Positions 44,592-54,028 are shown, counted from the first letter of the stretch. The stretch: DNA of 64,000 nt from Thalassoglobus sp. JC818 (GCF_040717535.1 NZ_JBFEFI010000003.1:628001-692000), one strand, 5' to 3'. A program made the numbers and translations. Notes: generated by a model not told the origin, from the letters alone.

Positions 44592-45057
44592 GAAGTTTTC
44601 TTTCTATTCGTTCTCGATGACTGTCGGGCGCGTCATCAATTCCGTCCCGAGAGTCGGCGAAGGGAAATCGTTCACTCAATTCGGCGCGAACGTTCACTCC
44701 AATCTATTGTGGCAACCCATCCAAGTTCGTCCATGAGATTCCGCGCAGGATTGTTGAGATATTTTACGTTGTCTAGAATGGGCGAGTCGAACTTCGGTTC
44801 AGAACGAATTTGCTGCTCACAATCTGAGTCGCTGCAGAACATTTTTCTTGGTCGGTCACTACCAGTCGAAGATCGATTGATGTGATGATTTGCTTGAAGT
44901 TGCAATAAGTTGAATGTCGTGAGAGCTTCCCGGTTAAGTCCGCGATAATCTCCGAATTGTTTGAATCGATCGAACGTGTATTGGTCTTTCCAACATCTGG
45001 AAACTCACTTCTTTTCGTTCAGATGGGTTTGTTGTTGAGCTATTTCTCCGAGAAAAA
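44592..45057. other. Divergent promoter region, oxidoreductase and XylR-like gene
   Basis: A 466-base gap between divergent genes, large enough for both promoters. It contains a 22-bp-spaced direct repeat (44669-44699). I see no clear promoter boxes and no ORF. Confidence 0.55.
44669..44699. promoter_or_regulatory. Direct repeat, possible AraC-type operator
   Basis: CGTTCACTC occurs at 44669-44677 and 44691-44699, followed by AAT and CAAT. Start-to-start spacing is 22 bases, about two helical turns, as for AraC-family half-sites. It lies 78-108 bases before the oxidoreductase start and beside a gene for such a regulator. Confidence 0.45.
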
Positions 45058-46218
45058 ATGAACGATCGCCGAGCGGTTGCACTGTTGATTGAAACGTCGA
45101 ATGCCTACGCTCGCGGGCTGTTGGAAGGAATCGTCGAATGGATTCGCCAGCACAATGCATGGTCGATCTATCTACCGGAGCAAATGCGCGGGGCTGATCC
45201 TCCGACCTGGCTTTCTCGCTGGAAGGGGGATGGAATCATTGCCCGCATCGAAACACAGGCGATTGCCGCGGCGGTCAGAAAGAGTCGACTGCCGGTCGTG
45301 GACGTGAGTGCCGCGAGGCTCGTCCCGGAAATTCCATGGGTGGAGACGAATGATCAATCGATCGCCGAACTCGCAGCTCAGCATCTTCTGGATCGAGGGT
45401 TTCAACACTTCGGCTTCTGCGGAGATCCAGGTTTTCAGTGGTCAACGCTGCGTGAGACGCACTTTGTGGAAGCCATTCAGAGATCTAAACTAGGCTGTTC
45501 CGTTCATCGATCCATCGCTCAGTACGATCCGAGATACTCCTGGAATCGTGAGAAGCAACGCCTGATTCATTGGCTCAAGAAACTGCCTCGACCGGTCGGG
45601 ATCATGTGTTGTTACGATGTGAAAGCGCAGCAGTTGCTCGATGTTTGCCGCGAACTGGACGTCGCAGTCCCTGAAGAAGTGGCCGTCGTCGGCGTCGACA
45701 ATGATCATCTGCTGTGTGAACTTTCTGATCCTCCATTGTCGAGTGTGGCACCGGATGCTCGACAAACTGGTTTCGAAGCTGCGGAGCTATTAAATCGGAT
45801 GATGTCAGGGGACTGCGTCGATTCAGATCCTCGGTTTATCGAACCGCTGGGGATTGAAGTTCGCCAGTCGAGCGATGTCCTGGCAATCGAAGATCATGAG
45901 ATCGCCGCAGCTGTGCGGTTCATTCGAGAGAACGCAACCTCGGGAATTCAGGTGGCTGACGTTCTTCGGGAAGTTCCGCTTTCACGCCGCGCACTCGAAG
46001 GAAGGTTTGTAAAAATCCTCGGCCGGACTCCTCATCAGGAAATCATGAGACTCCGCATCGACCGCGTGAAACGACTGCTATTGGAAACTGATCGAACACT
46101 GAGCGACATCGCGCGTGCGGTCGGGTTCGAGCATGTTGAATATCTTTCTGTGGCATTCAAACGCGAAGTCGGGACAACGCCGAAGGAATTTCGAAAGGGA
46201 CGCACCAGTAAGAAGTGA
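45058..46218 (+). CDS. XylR-type transcription regulator (LacI-like plus AraC HTH)
   Basis: A 386-residue regulator with an N-terminal periplasmic-binding-like ligand domain (about residues 1-275; AVALLIETSNAYARGLLEGI, GIMCCYDVKAQQLLDVCREL, VAVVGVDNDHLLCELSDPPLSSV) and a C-terminal AraC/XylS double helix-turn-helix (about 281-380; IQVADVLREVPLSRRALEGRF, LSDIARAVGFEHVEYLSVAF). This matches Escherichia coli XylR, which binds xylose and activates catabolic genes. The ligand is unknown; the divergent oxidoreductase and ThuA/heme genes suggest a sugar or sugar derivative. AraC-type regulators bind direct repeats, such as that at 44669-44699. Confidence 0.93.
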   Translation: MNDRRAVALLIETSNAYARGLLEGIVEWIRQHNAWSIYLPEQMRGADPPTWLSRWKGDGIIARIETQAIAAAVRKSRLPVVDVSAARLVPEIPWVETNDQSIAELAAQHLLDRGFQHFGFCGDPGFQWSTLRETHFVEAIQRSKLGCSVHRSIAQYDPRYSWNREKQRLIHWLKKLPRPVGIMCCYDVKAQQLLDVCRELDVAVPEEVAVVGVDNDHLLCELSDPPLSSVAPDARQTGFEAAELLNRMMSGDCVDSDPRFIEPLGIEVRQSSDVLAIEDHEIAAAVRFIRENATSGIQVADVLREVPLSRRALEGRFVKILGRTPHQEIMRLRIDRVKRLLLETDRTLSDIARAVGFEHVEYLSVAFKREVGTTPKEFRKGRTSKK

Positions 46219-46385
46219 TGAGTGGGAGTCAGCGATTCTTTGTGACGCACTCTTCGATCGATGACTCTGTCACACAATTTGAGATTTCCCGCAACGCTCA
46301 AGTTGCTCTACGATGTAGAAAGTGATTTCAAGTAAAGTGAAACTCCCTACTTCCGTCCGTTATTGAATCGGCTGAATCCCAGAAC

Positions 46386-48266
46386 ATGGCATCCCAACTG
46401 GATATTTGTGCGGACCTGATTGCTCAGGTGAGCAATGCGGTTTCACTGCTTGACAGGCAGATTGGTTCGTTTGAACTCACGTCTTTGGATCGTCGTGATT
46501 GGTATGAGCTGCTGCATCAGAAGCTTCTTCCACAACTCGGGCAGGAAGCATTTCTAATCGTCGCGGTCGTTGGAGGAACGAACATTGGTAAAAGTGTTGT
46601 GTTCAATCACGTCGCCGGTGACCGCTTGAGTGCAACGAGTCCATTGGCTTCAGGGACAAAGCATCCGACAGCCATTTTACCTCGAGGCTTTTCCTCGAAT
46701 CATAACTTATCGAAGCTGTTCCCCGGGTTCCGAGTCTCGGAATGGGTCGATGCTGATGCTCCGTTGGCTGAGAATCCCGAACATCTCTTGTATTGGCGGG
46801 AGAGTGAAAGTCTCCCGGAGAATCTGGTCGTGCTCGACACTCCGGATGTCGATAGCGTCGCCGAGGTCAACTGGGAGCGGGCGGATCATATTCGTCTGAG
46901 TGCGGATGTTCTGCTTGCAGTGCTCACTCAGCAGAAATACAACGACTCCGCAGTGAAAGAATTCTTCCGCAAAGCATCCGACGAGGGAAAACTCGTCATT
47001 GTGATTTTCAATCAGGTTCTGTTGCCTGAAGATGGTGAATACTGGCCGCTCTGGTTGAAAACGTTTGAGGCAGAAACCGGATTGAATCCTCATTCTGTGT
47101 ATATTGCTCCCAATGACCGCCGGGCTGCCGAATCGAATGCGCTACCGTTTTACGAACAGAAGTGGCCGCAGGAGGAAGGCGACTACAAAACTGATCTGAC
47201 TGAGAGAAACTTGCTTCGCGATCTTTCGGAACTCCGTTTTTCTGAAATCAAGCTGCAAACGCTTGAGGGGGCGATTGAACACCTCTGCAGCCCCGAAGTT
47301 GGCATTCCGTCGTGGCTTGGTGAAGTTCGACGTCGCGGAGCGGAGTTTGGAGAAGCTCTCAATCTAATGTCAGCCCAGCGACTCGTTGAAGTCGACCGAT
47401 GGCCGGGACTGCCCAACTCGGTGATGATTCGGAAGATTCGAGAGTGGTGGGCACGCCAGCGGGAAGGATGGTCACGCAGCGTCCACGGTTTCTATCATGC
47501 GGTCGGAACAGCTGTGGCGTATCCCGTCAAACTCTTGATGGAGACCAAGGGCAATTCTGTTTCCCCCATCGAAGAATACAGAGCCAGAGAATGGGAGGTC
47601 ATTCTTCAGGCACTTGAGAATACACTCGAACGACTTTCGTGGCTGGAAGAACTCGACAATCCTCGGCTGAGCCCCAAGCTGAAAGAAATTCTGGGCGGGA
47701 AGTCTCGTGCAGAGTTGATCGAGAAGTTCCGACTCGATCACCAAGCTCTCGACTTCGAACGGATTCTCGACGAGATGATCAATCGTCAATTGAGTGGGTT
47801 TCGCGAAGAGAGTCCGGAGTCGTACAAGCTCTTTCGACGCATCGATACGCTGGCCGCTGCCGCTCGTCCGGCTGTCAGTGTCGGGCTGTTTATGACAGGA
47901 GTCGGACCCGTGGGCGACGTCTTATACCCCGCCGTGGCTGACACTGCGATGCAGGGGATGTTTCATCTGGCGACGGATGCGGTCGGTGGAACAGTGGTGA
48001 CGGCGGTCGGTGACAAAGTCATCACTGAAGGAGCGTCCACGAGCGCTGGTTATCTGGAATCAAAGTTTCGTCGGCTTCACACGCAATTTGCACAACAACG
48101 TGCGGAATGGCTCGCGAGTGAGCTCGAACGTCATCTCTTCGGAAATCTCCCGGAAGAGCTCGCTCGGGCGGCGAAAATCGGAGAGACGCCGGAATTTAAA
48201 CGGGTTGAAAAGTTGGTCAATGAGTTGCGGCATCTACTGGCCACAACATCAGTTCAGAATTCCTGA
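46386..48266 (+). CDS. Dynamin-like / YfjP-type GTPase
   Basis: A 626-residue GTPase with a G1 loop GGTNIGKS at residues 63-70, G3 LDTPD at about 155, and a large helical C-terminal part. G4 is normally NKxD; here the strand VIVIFNQVLL gives NQVL, so guanine recognition may differ. Residues about 490-545 include alternating hydrophobic and glycine-rich stretches (VSVGLFMTGVGPVGDVLYPAV, ATDAVGGTVVTAVGDKVI) that could insert in or lie on a membrane. C-terminal helices resemble those of bacterial dynamin-like or YfjP proteins. No second copy lies adjacent, although bacterial dynamins often come in pairs. A membrane-remodelling role is inference. Confidence 0.82.
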   Translation: MASQLDICADLIAQVSNAVSLLDRQIGSFELTSLDRRDWYELLHQKLLPQLGQEAFLIVAVVGGTNIGKSVVFNHVAGDRLSATSPLASGTKHPTAILPRGFSSNHNLSKLFPGFRVSEWVDADAPLAENPEHLLYWRESESLPENLVVLDTPDVDSVAEVNWERADHIRLSADVLLAVLTQQKYNDSAVKEFFRKASDEGKLVIVIFNQVLLPEDGEYWPLWLKTFEAETGLNPHSVYIAPNDRRAAESNALPFYEQKWPQEEGDYKTDLTERNLLRDLSELRFSEIKLQTLEGAIEHLCSPEVGIPSWLGEVRRRGAEFGEALNLMSAQRLVEVDRWPGLPNSVMIRKIREWWARQREGWSRSVHGFYHAVGTAVAYPVKLLMETKGNSVSPIEEYRAREWEVILQALENTLERLSWLEELDNPRLSPKLKEILGGKSRAELIEKFRLDHQALDFERILDEMINRQLSGFREESPESYKLFRRIDTLAAAARPAVSVGLFMTGVGPVGDVLYPAVADTAMQGMFHLATDAVGGTVVTAVGDKVITEGASTSAGYLESKFRRLHTQFAQQRAEWLASELERHLFGNLPEELARAAKIGETPEFKRVEKLVNELRHLLATTSVQNS

Positions 48267-48278
48267 GGCATCGCTGTC

Positions 48279-49523
48279 TTAAGGCGATTCGATTGCGGAT
48301 GCTTCTGCGCCGTAGGGGTGTTCGAGTTCCCAGTCTTTCCAGAACTCGTCGGGGCGTACGCTCTTCCAGTTTGCCAGTGCTGATCCGACGTGCGTGAAGA
48401 AGGTGTACCGAGCCGCGATTTGCTCGTCAGTCATGTCGAGCGTCGTCGCAATAATCCAGTCGACTGCTCGTTGCAGCTGATCATCGGGAAGCAGAAGTTC
48501 TTTGGGAGCGATTGATTGCCACTCCAGGTGATGCCCGGTTGAGATGATTTTCTGATAGATCGGTTCGTCGAGAGGATCGAGAACAGCCGCTGCACCATCG
48601 GGCCAGTTCGAAGGCCAGCTTCCGTCTTCGAATTGCGATCCGATGAGCATGTCTCGAGTTCGTGTGAGAAACTGCCAGACATCATTCCGCGTTTGTTCCG
48701 AAAGGATCTCGGTCTCTTCGTCAATGCGTAATAGCACTACCAGCGAATAGACGCGATGGGTTCCGCTGCACACGCCGTATTGTTTGTGGCCTCGCATCAG
48801 CCGCTTCGCGATGAGGTCGAATGAATACTCGCGACCGTCTCCCCCCTGCCAAGTTCGGACTGGCGGAATCCATAGCCCAAAGGCCATGGCTGTCCATTCA
48901 ACTTCTCGCTCATCCAGTCGAAAGTCAGCCAGCGCTTCGTGAATGACATCGCGAATTGTGTCTCCGCGACGGGACGGACCATAGACCGGAGTATCAATCG
49001 AAACACCTGCTTCGGTGAGGCTGGCGAGAAGATGGTCATGGTGATACGAGGCACACTTGTCAGCTCCCCAGCGAATTCGAACACCCGACGTTTTCTCCTC
49101 GAGAAGTGGGCGAATCGATTTTCCCCACGATTCGAGGTAGGCATTGTGATCGGTCAGAAACAACAGCATCTCTTGTCCGGAAACTGCTTCCGGGTCTTGA
49201 AACTCTGCTTCGACTGACCACGTCCTCAGAGCATGTTCGATGAAGTTGGGCTTCATCTGTTCTCGACTAAATCGTGGAACAATTCTTTCGAGAACGCTCG
49301 CAAGTTCCTCGTCGCTGACCCAGTCTGGCCGATCGTAGAGCGGCGAGATTCGGTTTGGGTATTCTCGTTCGATGGGAACGACGATCGGGGCAGATTGTTT
49401 CAGAATCTGTTCATGGACAATCTGTCGGTTCGGGCTTCCGCTCATGATGTAAGCGGTCCCGAAAGCGATCAGTACGAAAGCTTGAACGGCAATCAAACGA
49501 GTGTCAGAGCGTTTTCTTTTCAT
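48279..49523 (-). CDS. Membrane-anchored protein, alpha/alpha-toroid-like
   Basis: A 414-residue protein with one N-terminal hydrophobic segment (about residues 9-29; IAVQAFVLIAFGTAYIMSG) and a large soluble domain, probably external. The soluble part is helical, with repeated patterns such as DVWQFLTRTRDMLIGSQFEDGSWPSNW, which resemble the QW-like repeats of terpenoid cyclase/prenyltransferase toroids, and HRVYSLVVLLRIDEE. I do not recognise a named family. It overlaps the upstream GT-C-like gene by four bases (ATGA), implying that both are translated together and may act in one process. Confidence 0.7.
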   Translation of the reverse strand: MKRKRSDTRLIAVQAFVLIAFGTAYIMSGSPNRQIVHEQILKQSAPIVVPIEREYPNRISPLYDRPDWVSDEELASVLERIVPRFSREQMKPNFIEHALRTWSVEAEFQDPEAVSGQEMLLFLTDHNAYLESWGKSIRPLLEEKTSGVRIRWGADKCASYHHDHLLASLTEAGVSIDTPVYGPSRRGDTIRDVIHEALADFRLDEREVEWTAMAFGLWIPPVRTWQGGDGREYSFDLIAKRLMRGHKQYGVCSGTHRVYSLVVLLRIDEETEILSEQTRNDVWQFLTRTRDMLIGSQFEDGSWPSNWPDGAAAVLDPLDEPIYQKIISTGHHLEWQSIAPKELLLPDDQLQRAVDWIIATTLDMTDEQIAARYTFFTHVGSALANWKSVRPDEFWKDWELEHPYGAEASAIESP

Positions 49524-51238
49524 GATTCAAGCTCCGGCAATTCAGGCGTGAACTCAGAGTGCTGCGAGACAGCTTGATCGTCCGGGAGTGGTTGATCAGT
49601 AATCGGTTTGAGTCGCTCGAAGATGACGGCTCGATCATCGATATAGACCTGCTTCCAAGTATCTGTAGCTACTTCGAGTCGTTGGATGAGCGGAGCTTGT
49701 TTGCTTCGATAAAGAACGAGGGTGTTGACTCCGTATCGATCGAGTTTCGTGCTCCAGCTGGACCCTGCACGTGAGATTTCGAGGTAGTCCCGCCAGATTT
49801 CTTCAGGGATGAGGTGGGCATGCGAAGCAACAAAGACTTGCAGGTCCTTCGGTCCCGCCCAGAGGAGGTAATCTCCCCATTCATAGATGTTGAAAATTTG
49901 GCCGACAGGCGGATGCTCGCGGAGGTATTCGGCAGCATCGATCGGAGTCGTTTTCGAGACTTGCTTTCGAAAAGCTGCTTCGACGCGACCTTCATCCTTG
50001 GGAGGCCCGTGAATAATGATTCCGCCGAAGGGAGTGTAAGCGAATCCAATCCAGATTAACCCGAGGCTCGCAACCGCGTATCCTCCGGATCGTTTGGCGG
50101 GTTGCGGTCTTCCGTTCATCCAGACTCGCCAGATAGCCGAAGCATGCAGTCCAAAGTAGTAGGCAGCAATGATTCCCCACCAGACAATGAATCGCGAAAT
50201 CCAAAGCGTGGCTCCGCCCAGCCCAAACAAGAGGAGAATCTCCCCAACGGTGATCCGTCTCGGCGTCATGCGATATGCGAAGATCAGTAACGTCGCCAGG
50301 AACGCGGCAGCCTGTCCCTGCTTCATGCGAAGCGTGAGTGGCTCCCATTCAATGAGACTTTCGAGGTTGTGATTGCTCGAAATGGCGAGTACTTCTCCGT
50401 AGATTCCGATGCCGTATGGATTCACAAGGCAAGCGACCGCTGAGAACTCTAAGGCGTAGAGAAGTTGACGGACGCGTGACTCCGAAAGGGCAAGCTTGAT
50501 CGATCGTGATGTCTTCCAGACATCGATGAATCTTCCCACGGTCAGTGCTCCCAGCATCGCGAGACCGACGAGAAAAGAGCCGTGAACGTTCGCCCATATC
50601 GCAAAAAGACTCGCGATGAGCGCGGGTGTCCATTTCTTCCAGTGAGACGTCGTCGCCAGGACGAAGACGAGAGCGAAGCAAAGCATCCCACCCAATTGAG
50701 GCCGAACGATGATGATCTGCTGGTATTCGATCCAGAGCAGCAGAAACACCGAGAACAAAGCGATCCAGACTTGTCCGGTCCGCCGATAGAGTGATCCCGC
50801 TACCAGGGCTGCGCATCCAGCGATGCAAAGTCCGTACAGAAATTGAATCCCCGACGGTCCCCATCGATCGTAAACATGGAAGCAAACAAGCTGTCCCAAC
50901 CAGGCAGTGTCGATGATTCGGACCCCTTCGGCCAACGGCATCAAGGGTTCTGTTTCTGGCAGTTGTCCATGCTCTGCGATCCATCGGCCATAGCCAAGGT
51001 GTCCCCAGAGGTCTGTGTGCCACAGCGGAGTGTAGTTGAGAATCAGGAAGAGGACCGAAATTGCACCGGTCAGAAGGACGGCTCTTCCGGAAAGTTTCAG
51101 TGCTTCTGGAGTCCGATCGGTCAGCACGGCAACATTCGGTTTTCCGTCAGAAGTCTGATATTCCGTCTTTTTTGTGTCAGGAGTGACCACCGGAGAAGAC
51201 TCGGATTCTGGGGATTGAGTAACCACGTGCGCCGACAA
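49520..51238 (-). CDS. Multi-pass membrane protein, possible GT-C glycosyltransferase
   Basis: A 572-residue membrane protein. After a polar N-terminus (1-50), around ten to twelve hydrophobic helices occur, with an external first loop NYTPLWHTDLWGHLGYGRWI carrying acidic residues as in GT-C enzymes, and a soluble C-terminal domain of about 150 residues (FNIYEWGDYLLWAGPKDLQV, TLVLYRSKQAPLIQRLEV). A similar layout is seen for the protein at 15630. The start is uncertain: TTG at 51238 has no good Shine-Dalgarno, and no ATG is near. The four-base overlap with the next gene suggests an operon. Donor, acceptor and even enzymatic activity are unproven. Confidence 0.75.
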   Translation of the reverse strand: MSAHVVTQSPESESSPVVTPDTKKTEYQTSDGKPNVAVLTDRTPEALKLSGRAVLLTGAISVLFLILNYTPLWHTDLWGHLGYGRWIAEHGQLPETEPLMPLAEGVRIIDTAWLGQLVCFHVYDRWGPSGIQFLYGLCIAGCAALVAGSLYRRTGQVWIALFSVFLLLWIEYQQIIIVRPQLGGMLCFALVFVLATTSHWKKWTPALIASLFAIWANVHGSFLVGLAMLGALTVGRFIDVWKTSRSIKLALSESRVRQLLYALEFSAVACLVNPYGIGIYGEVLAISSNHNLESLIEWEPLTLRMKQGQAAAFLATLLIFAYRMTPRRITVGEILLLFGLGGATLWISRFIVWWGIIAAYYFGLHASAIWRVWMNGRPQPAKRSGGYAVASLGLIWIGFAYTPFGGIIIHGPPKDEGRVEAAFRKQVSKTTPIDAAEYLREHPPVGQIFNIYEWGDYLLWAGPKDLQVFVASHAHLIPEEIWRDYLEISRAGSSWSTKLDRYGVNTLVLYRSKQAPLIQRLEVATDTWKQVYIDDRAVIFERLKPITDQPLPDDQAVSQHSEFTPELPELES

Positions 51239-51485
51239 GATTCGTGTTATGGATCGGAAAAGTCTTCCTTCAGCTTAGGTTGATTCGCCAGTCGCCGCAT
51301 CCAAGGATCGACCCCATCGTCCCCCAGCGAATGAATCCCGGTCTTTGCCTTGGAAAAAAAGGAATTTGCAGCCAAACTGCGTTCGGCGGGATGTTCCAAA
51401 AGAATCGATTGATAACAGTTTACCAGTTGCGCTTTGGGTAGACGAAGTCTGATGTGTGCAGTGATTAACTGCTGAGGAGTGATTG

Positions 51486-52682
51486 ATGTACGGAAAGTTC
51501 CAGGAATACCTGTCTGAGCAGTTGGCGAAGGTCAAAGAGGAAGGTCTGCACAAGCACGAACGGGTGATTGAATCGCCTCAAAGCAACAGGATCACCGTTA
51601 GTGGTCGAGAAGTTCTCAACCTGTGCGCGAACAATTACCTCGGTCTGGCTGATCATCCCTTGATGGTCGAAGCGGCTCACGAGGGGCTTGAGAAGTGGGG
51701 GCTCGGAACAGCATCGGTCCGTTTCATCTGTGGAACGCAGGGAGTTCACACGGATCTCGAGAAGGCTCTATCGACGTTCCTCGGGACACAAGAAACGATT
51801 CTGTATTCCTCCTGTTTCGACGCCAACGGTGGTCTCTTCGAAACATTGCTGGGGCCAGAAGATGCCATTCTTTCGGACGCTCTGAATCACGCCAGCATCA
51901 TCGATGGAATTCGTCTCTGCAAAGCGAAGCGGTTCCGATATCAAAACAATGACATGGAGGATCTGGAGAGTCAGCTGCAACAAGCTGAAGGATGCCGCTA
52001 TCGAATGATCGCGACCGATGGCGTCTTTTCGATGGATGGTTCATTGGCGAAGCTGCCAGAGATTTGTCATCTAGCCGAGAAGTACAATGCGCTGGTTATG
52101 GTCGATGATTCGCACGCTGTCGGTTTGATCGGCAAGACTGGTCGCGGAACGCCGGAACACTTCGGTGTGACTGATCGCATCGACATCCTGACCGGAACGT
52201 TGGGAAAAGCACTCGGTGGAGCGAGTGGCGGATATACTTCTGGCCGCAAGGAGATTGTGGACTGGTTGCGTCAGCGATCACGTCCTTACCTCTTCTCAAA
52301 TTCACTGGCACCGCCGATTGCTGCGACGGCAATTCAGGCTTTACAAATTCTCAAAGACGATCCGGGCCTCTTGCGGTCGATTCAGGAGAATACTCGTTTC
52401 TTTCGAGAGGGGATCACGAAAATCGGATTGAAAGTGCTCCCGGGAGAGCATCCAATCATTCCGATCATGATCGGCGATGCGACACTCGCTGCGAAGATGG
52501 CGGATGCGCTGCTTGAGAAAGGTTTGTATGTCATCGGATTCTCGTATCCTGTGGTTCCGCAAGGCCTCGCCAGAATCAGAACACAGATCTCCGCATCGCA
52601 CACACGCGAAGATCTGGAGTTCGCACTGGAGCAGTTTGCAGCTGTGAAAGCGGAACTCAACATTCCCGATGATCAAGGATAA
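51486..52682 (+). CDS. kbl: Glycine C-acetyltransferase (2-amino-3-ketobutyrate CoA ligase)
   Basis: A 398-residue PLP enzyme of the alpha-oxoamine synthase group, the same length as Escherichia coli Kbl. It cleaves 2-amino-3-ketobutyrate with CoA into glycine and acetyl-CoA, the second step of threonine breakdown. Motifs: [28 protein letters not shown] (Kbl-like), [29 protein letters not shown] and [16 protein letters not shown] with the PLP lysine at about residue 241, then [12 protein letters not shown]. The ATG at 51486, six bases after GAGGAG, is used rather than the TTG at 51483. No threonine dehydrogenase (tdh) gene lies beside it, which is unusual for kbl. Confidence 0.95.
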   Translation: MYGKFQEYLSEQLAKVKEEGLHKHERVIESPQSNRITVSGREVLNLCANNYLGLADHPLMVEAAHEGLEKWGLGTASVRFICGTQGVHTDLEKALSTFLGTQETILYSSCFDANGGLFETLLGPEDAILSDALNHASIIDGIRLCKAKRFRYQNNDMEDLESQLQQAEGCRYRMIATDGVFSMDGSLAKLPEICHLAEKYNALVMVDDSHAVGLIGKTGRGTPEHFGVTDRIDILTGTLGKALGGASGGYTSGRKEIVDWLRQRSRPYLFSNSLAPPIAATAIQALQILKDDPGLLRSIQENTRFFREGITKIGLKVLPGEHPIIPIMIGDATLAAKMADALLEKGLYVIGFSYPVVPQGLARIRTQISASHTREDLEFALEQFAAVKAELNIPDDQG

Positions 52683-52766
52683 AGATGACTCAGGGGGAAT
52701 CGGAGCGACCCAGTGTTGAATTGCAGTCGCGAGGGAAATCGATTCAACTGAAGTGAAACAACTTTG

Positions 52767-52802
52767 CCTGCCCAGGAGAATGAAAGTTCTCGAACGGGCA
52801 GG
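52767..52802 (+). terminator. Hairpin after kbl
   Basis: CCTGCCC (52767-52773) pairs with GGGCAGG (52796-52802), with an inner GAGAA/TTCTC pairing. TTCTCTTGTC follows. A plausible terminator of kbl. Confidence 0.6.
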
Positions 52803-52880
52803 TTCTCTTGTCAGTCAGGACATTTGGGCCGATAACGAAATTCGCGAACGAACTCGCGTAGGAGATCACTGAACACGATT

Positions 52881-53972
52881 ATGAGTACGCACTCGATGTC
52901 GATTTCGGAACTGCCGAAGGCAAGCACTTTGAAATACGGCGATCTTGTCTTGCCGTCGCGGTACCTGCTGTCTCCACTGGCTGGTTTTACGAACCTTCCG
53001 TTTCGTCGAATCTGTCGCGAGATTGGAGGGGTCGGACTGTGCACGACTGACCTTGTGAGTGCTCGTGGTTTACTTGAGAAAAGTGCGAAGTCGCTGCAAC
53101 TGATTCAAACTTGCGAAGTCGATTCCCCCTACTCCGTTCAAATCTTCGGGCCGAACCCGGACGAGATGCACGATGCTGCGCAGTTTCTGGAAGAGTTCGG
53201 GGTCGATTCAATCGACATCAACATGGGCTGTCCGGTTGATCGCATCACAAAAGGTGGCGCTGGGTCAGCGATGATGTGTTCGACGGATCAGACAATCGGA
53301 CTTGTCCAGCGAGTTGTCGAAGCTGTGAAGCTGCCGGTGACTGTGAAGATGCGACTCGGATGGGATTCGAAGCAACTCACCGCTCCTCGCTTTGCCCGTG
53401 AGTTTGAACAGGTGGGAGTCGTGGCTGTCGCGATCCATGGTCGAACTCGTGAGCAGGGATTTTCCGGAGTTGTCGATCTCGATGGAATTCGACAAGTGGT
53501 CGAAGCGGTGGAATCCATTCCAGTGATCGGCAACGGTGATATTCGGAATGTCGCGGATGCGGAGCGCATGTTTCAGGAAACGGGATGTCAGGGGATTTCA
53601 ATTGGCCGCGGCGCTTTGGCGAATCCGTGGATCTTCCGCCAGCTTTGCGAATGGGAGACAACCGGGCAGTTTCAGCCTCCTGGAAATTTCGACGATCGTC
53701 TTGAATTGATGTTGCGGCAATTCGGTTATCTGGAGGAGATGGTTGGACCAGAGAGAGCGATCTTGATGTTCCGCAAAATGGGTCACTGGTACCTCAAAGG
53801 CATGCGAGTTCGCAAAGCGCTGCGACATCAGTTTCAAACTGCACGAAGCCAAGCAGAGATTCATCAAGCGGTCGAAGAGATTCGCCGCGACGGTCCGGTC
53901 TTCGGAACAAGAACCGGAGTGTTGCCGGAAATGAACATTCAAGTTCCTTCTGGTCCGGTCGAAAGATGGTGA
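52881..53972 (+). CDS. dus: tRNA-dihydrouridine synthase
   Basis: A 363-residue FMN enzyme reducing uridines in the tRNA D-loop with NADPH. Typical blocks are SPLAGFTNLPFRRICREIGG, PYSVQIFGPNPDEM, DINMGCPVDRITKGGAGSAMM with the catalytic cysteine at about residue 117, VTVKMRLGWD, VAIHGRTREQGFSG and IPVIGNGDIRNVADAERM, then GCQGISIGRGALANPWIF. The C-terminal helical recognition domain contains RKMGHWYLKGM. The family subclass looks DusB-like. Its ATG at 52881 is not preceded by a strong Shine-Dalgarno. Confidence 0.93.
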   Translation: MSTHSMSISELPKASTLKYGDLVLPSRYLLSPLAGFTNLPFRRICREIGGVGLCTTDLVSARGLLEKSAKSLQLIQTCEVDSPYSVQIFGPNPDEMHDAAQFLEEFGVDSIDINMGCPVDRITKGGAGSAMMCSTDQTIGLVQRVVEAVKLPVTVKMRLGWDSKQLTAPRFAREFEQVGVVAVAIHGRTREQGFSGVVDLDGIRQVVEAVESIPVIGNGDIRNVADAERMFQETGCQGISIGRGALANPWIFRQLCEWETTGQFQPPGNFDDRLELMLRQFGYLEEMVGPERAILMFRKMGHWYLKGMRVRKALRHQFQTARSQAEIHQAVEEIRRDGPVFGTRTGVLPEMNIQVPSGPVERW

Positions 53973-53983
53973 CCCGGAAACAA

Positions 53984-54023
53984 TTGTCTTCGAATCCATG
54001 AAATTCAATGAACGAGAAGACAA
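53984..54023. terminator. Inverted repeat after dihydrouridine synthase gene
   Basis: TTGTCTTC (53984-53991) and GAAGACAA (54016-54023) are perfectly complementary, 24 bases apart, starting 12 bases after the dus stop. Sequence around it resembles the repeat at 32688-32723. A terminator or operator is possible; no T-run follows. Confidence 0.35.
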
Positions 54024-54028
54024 CCGGT

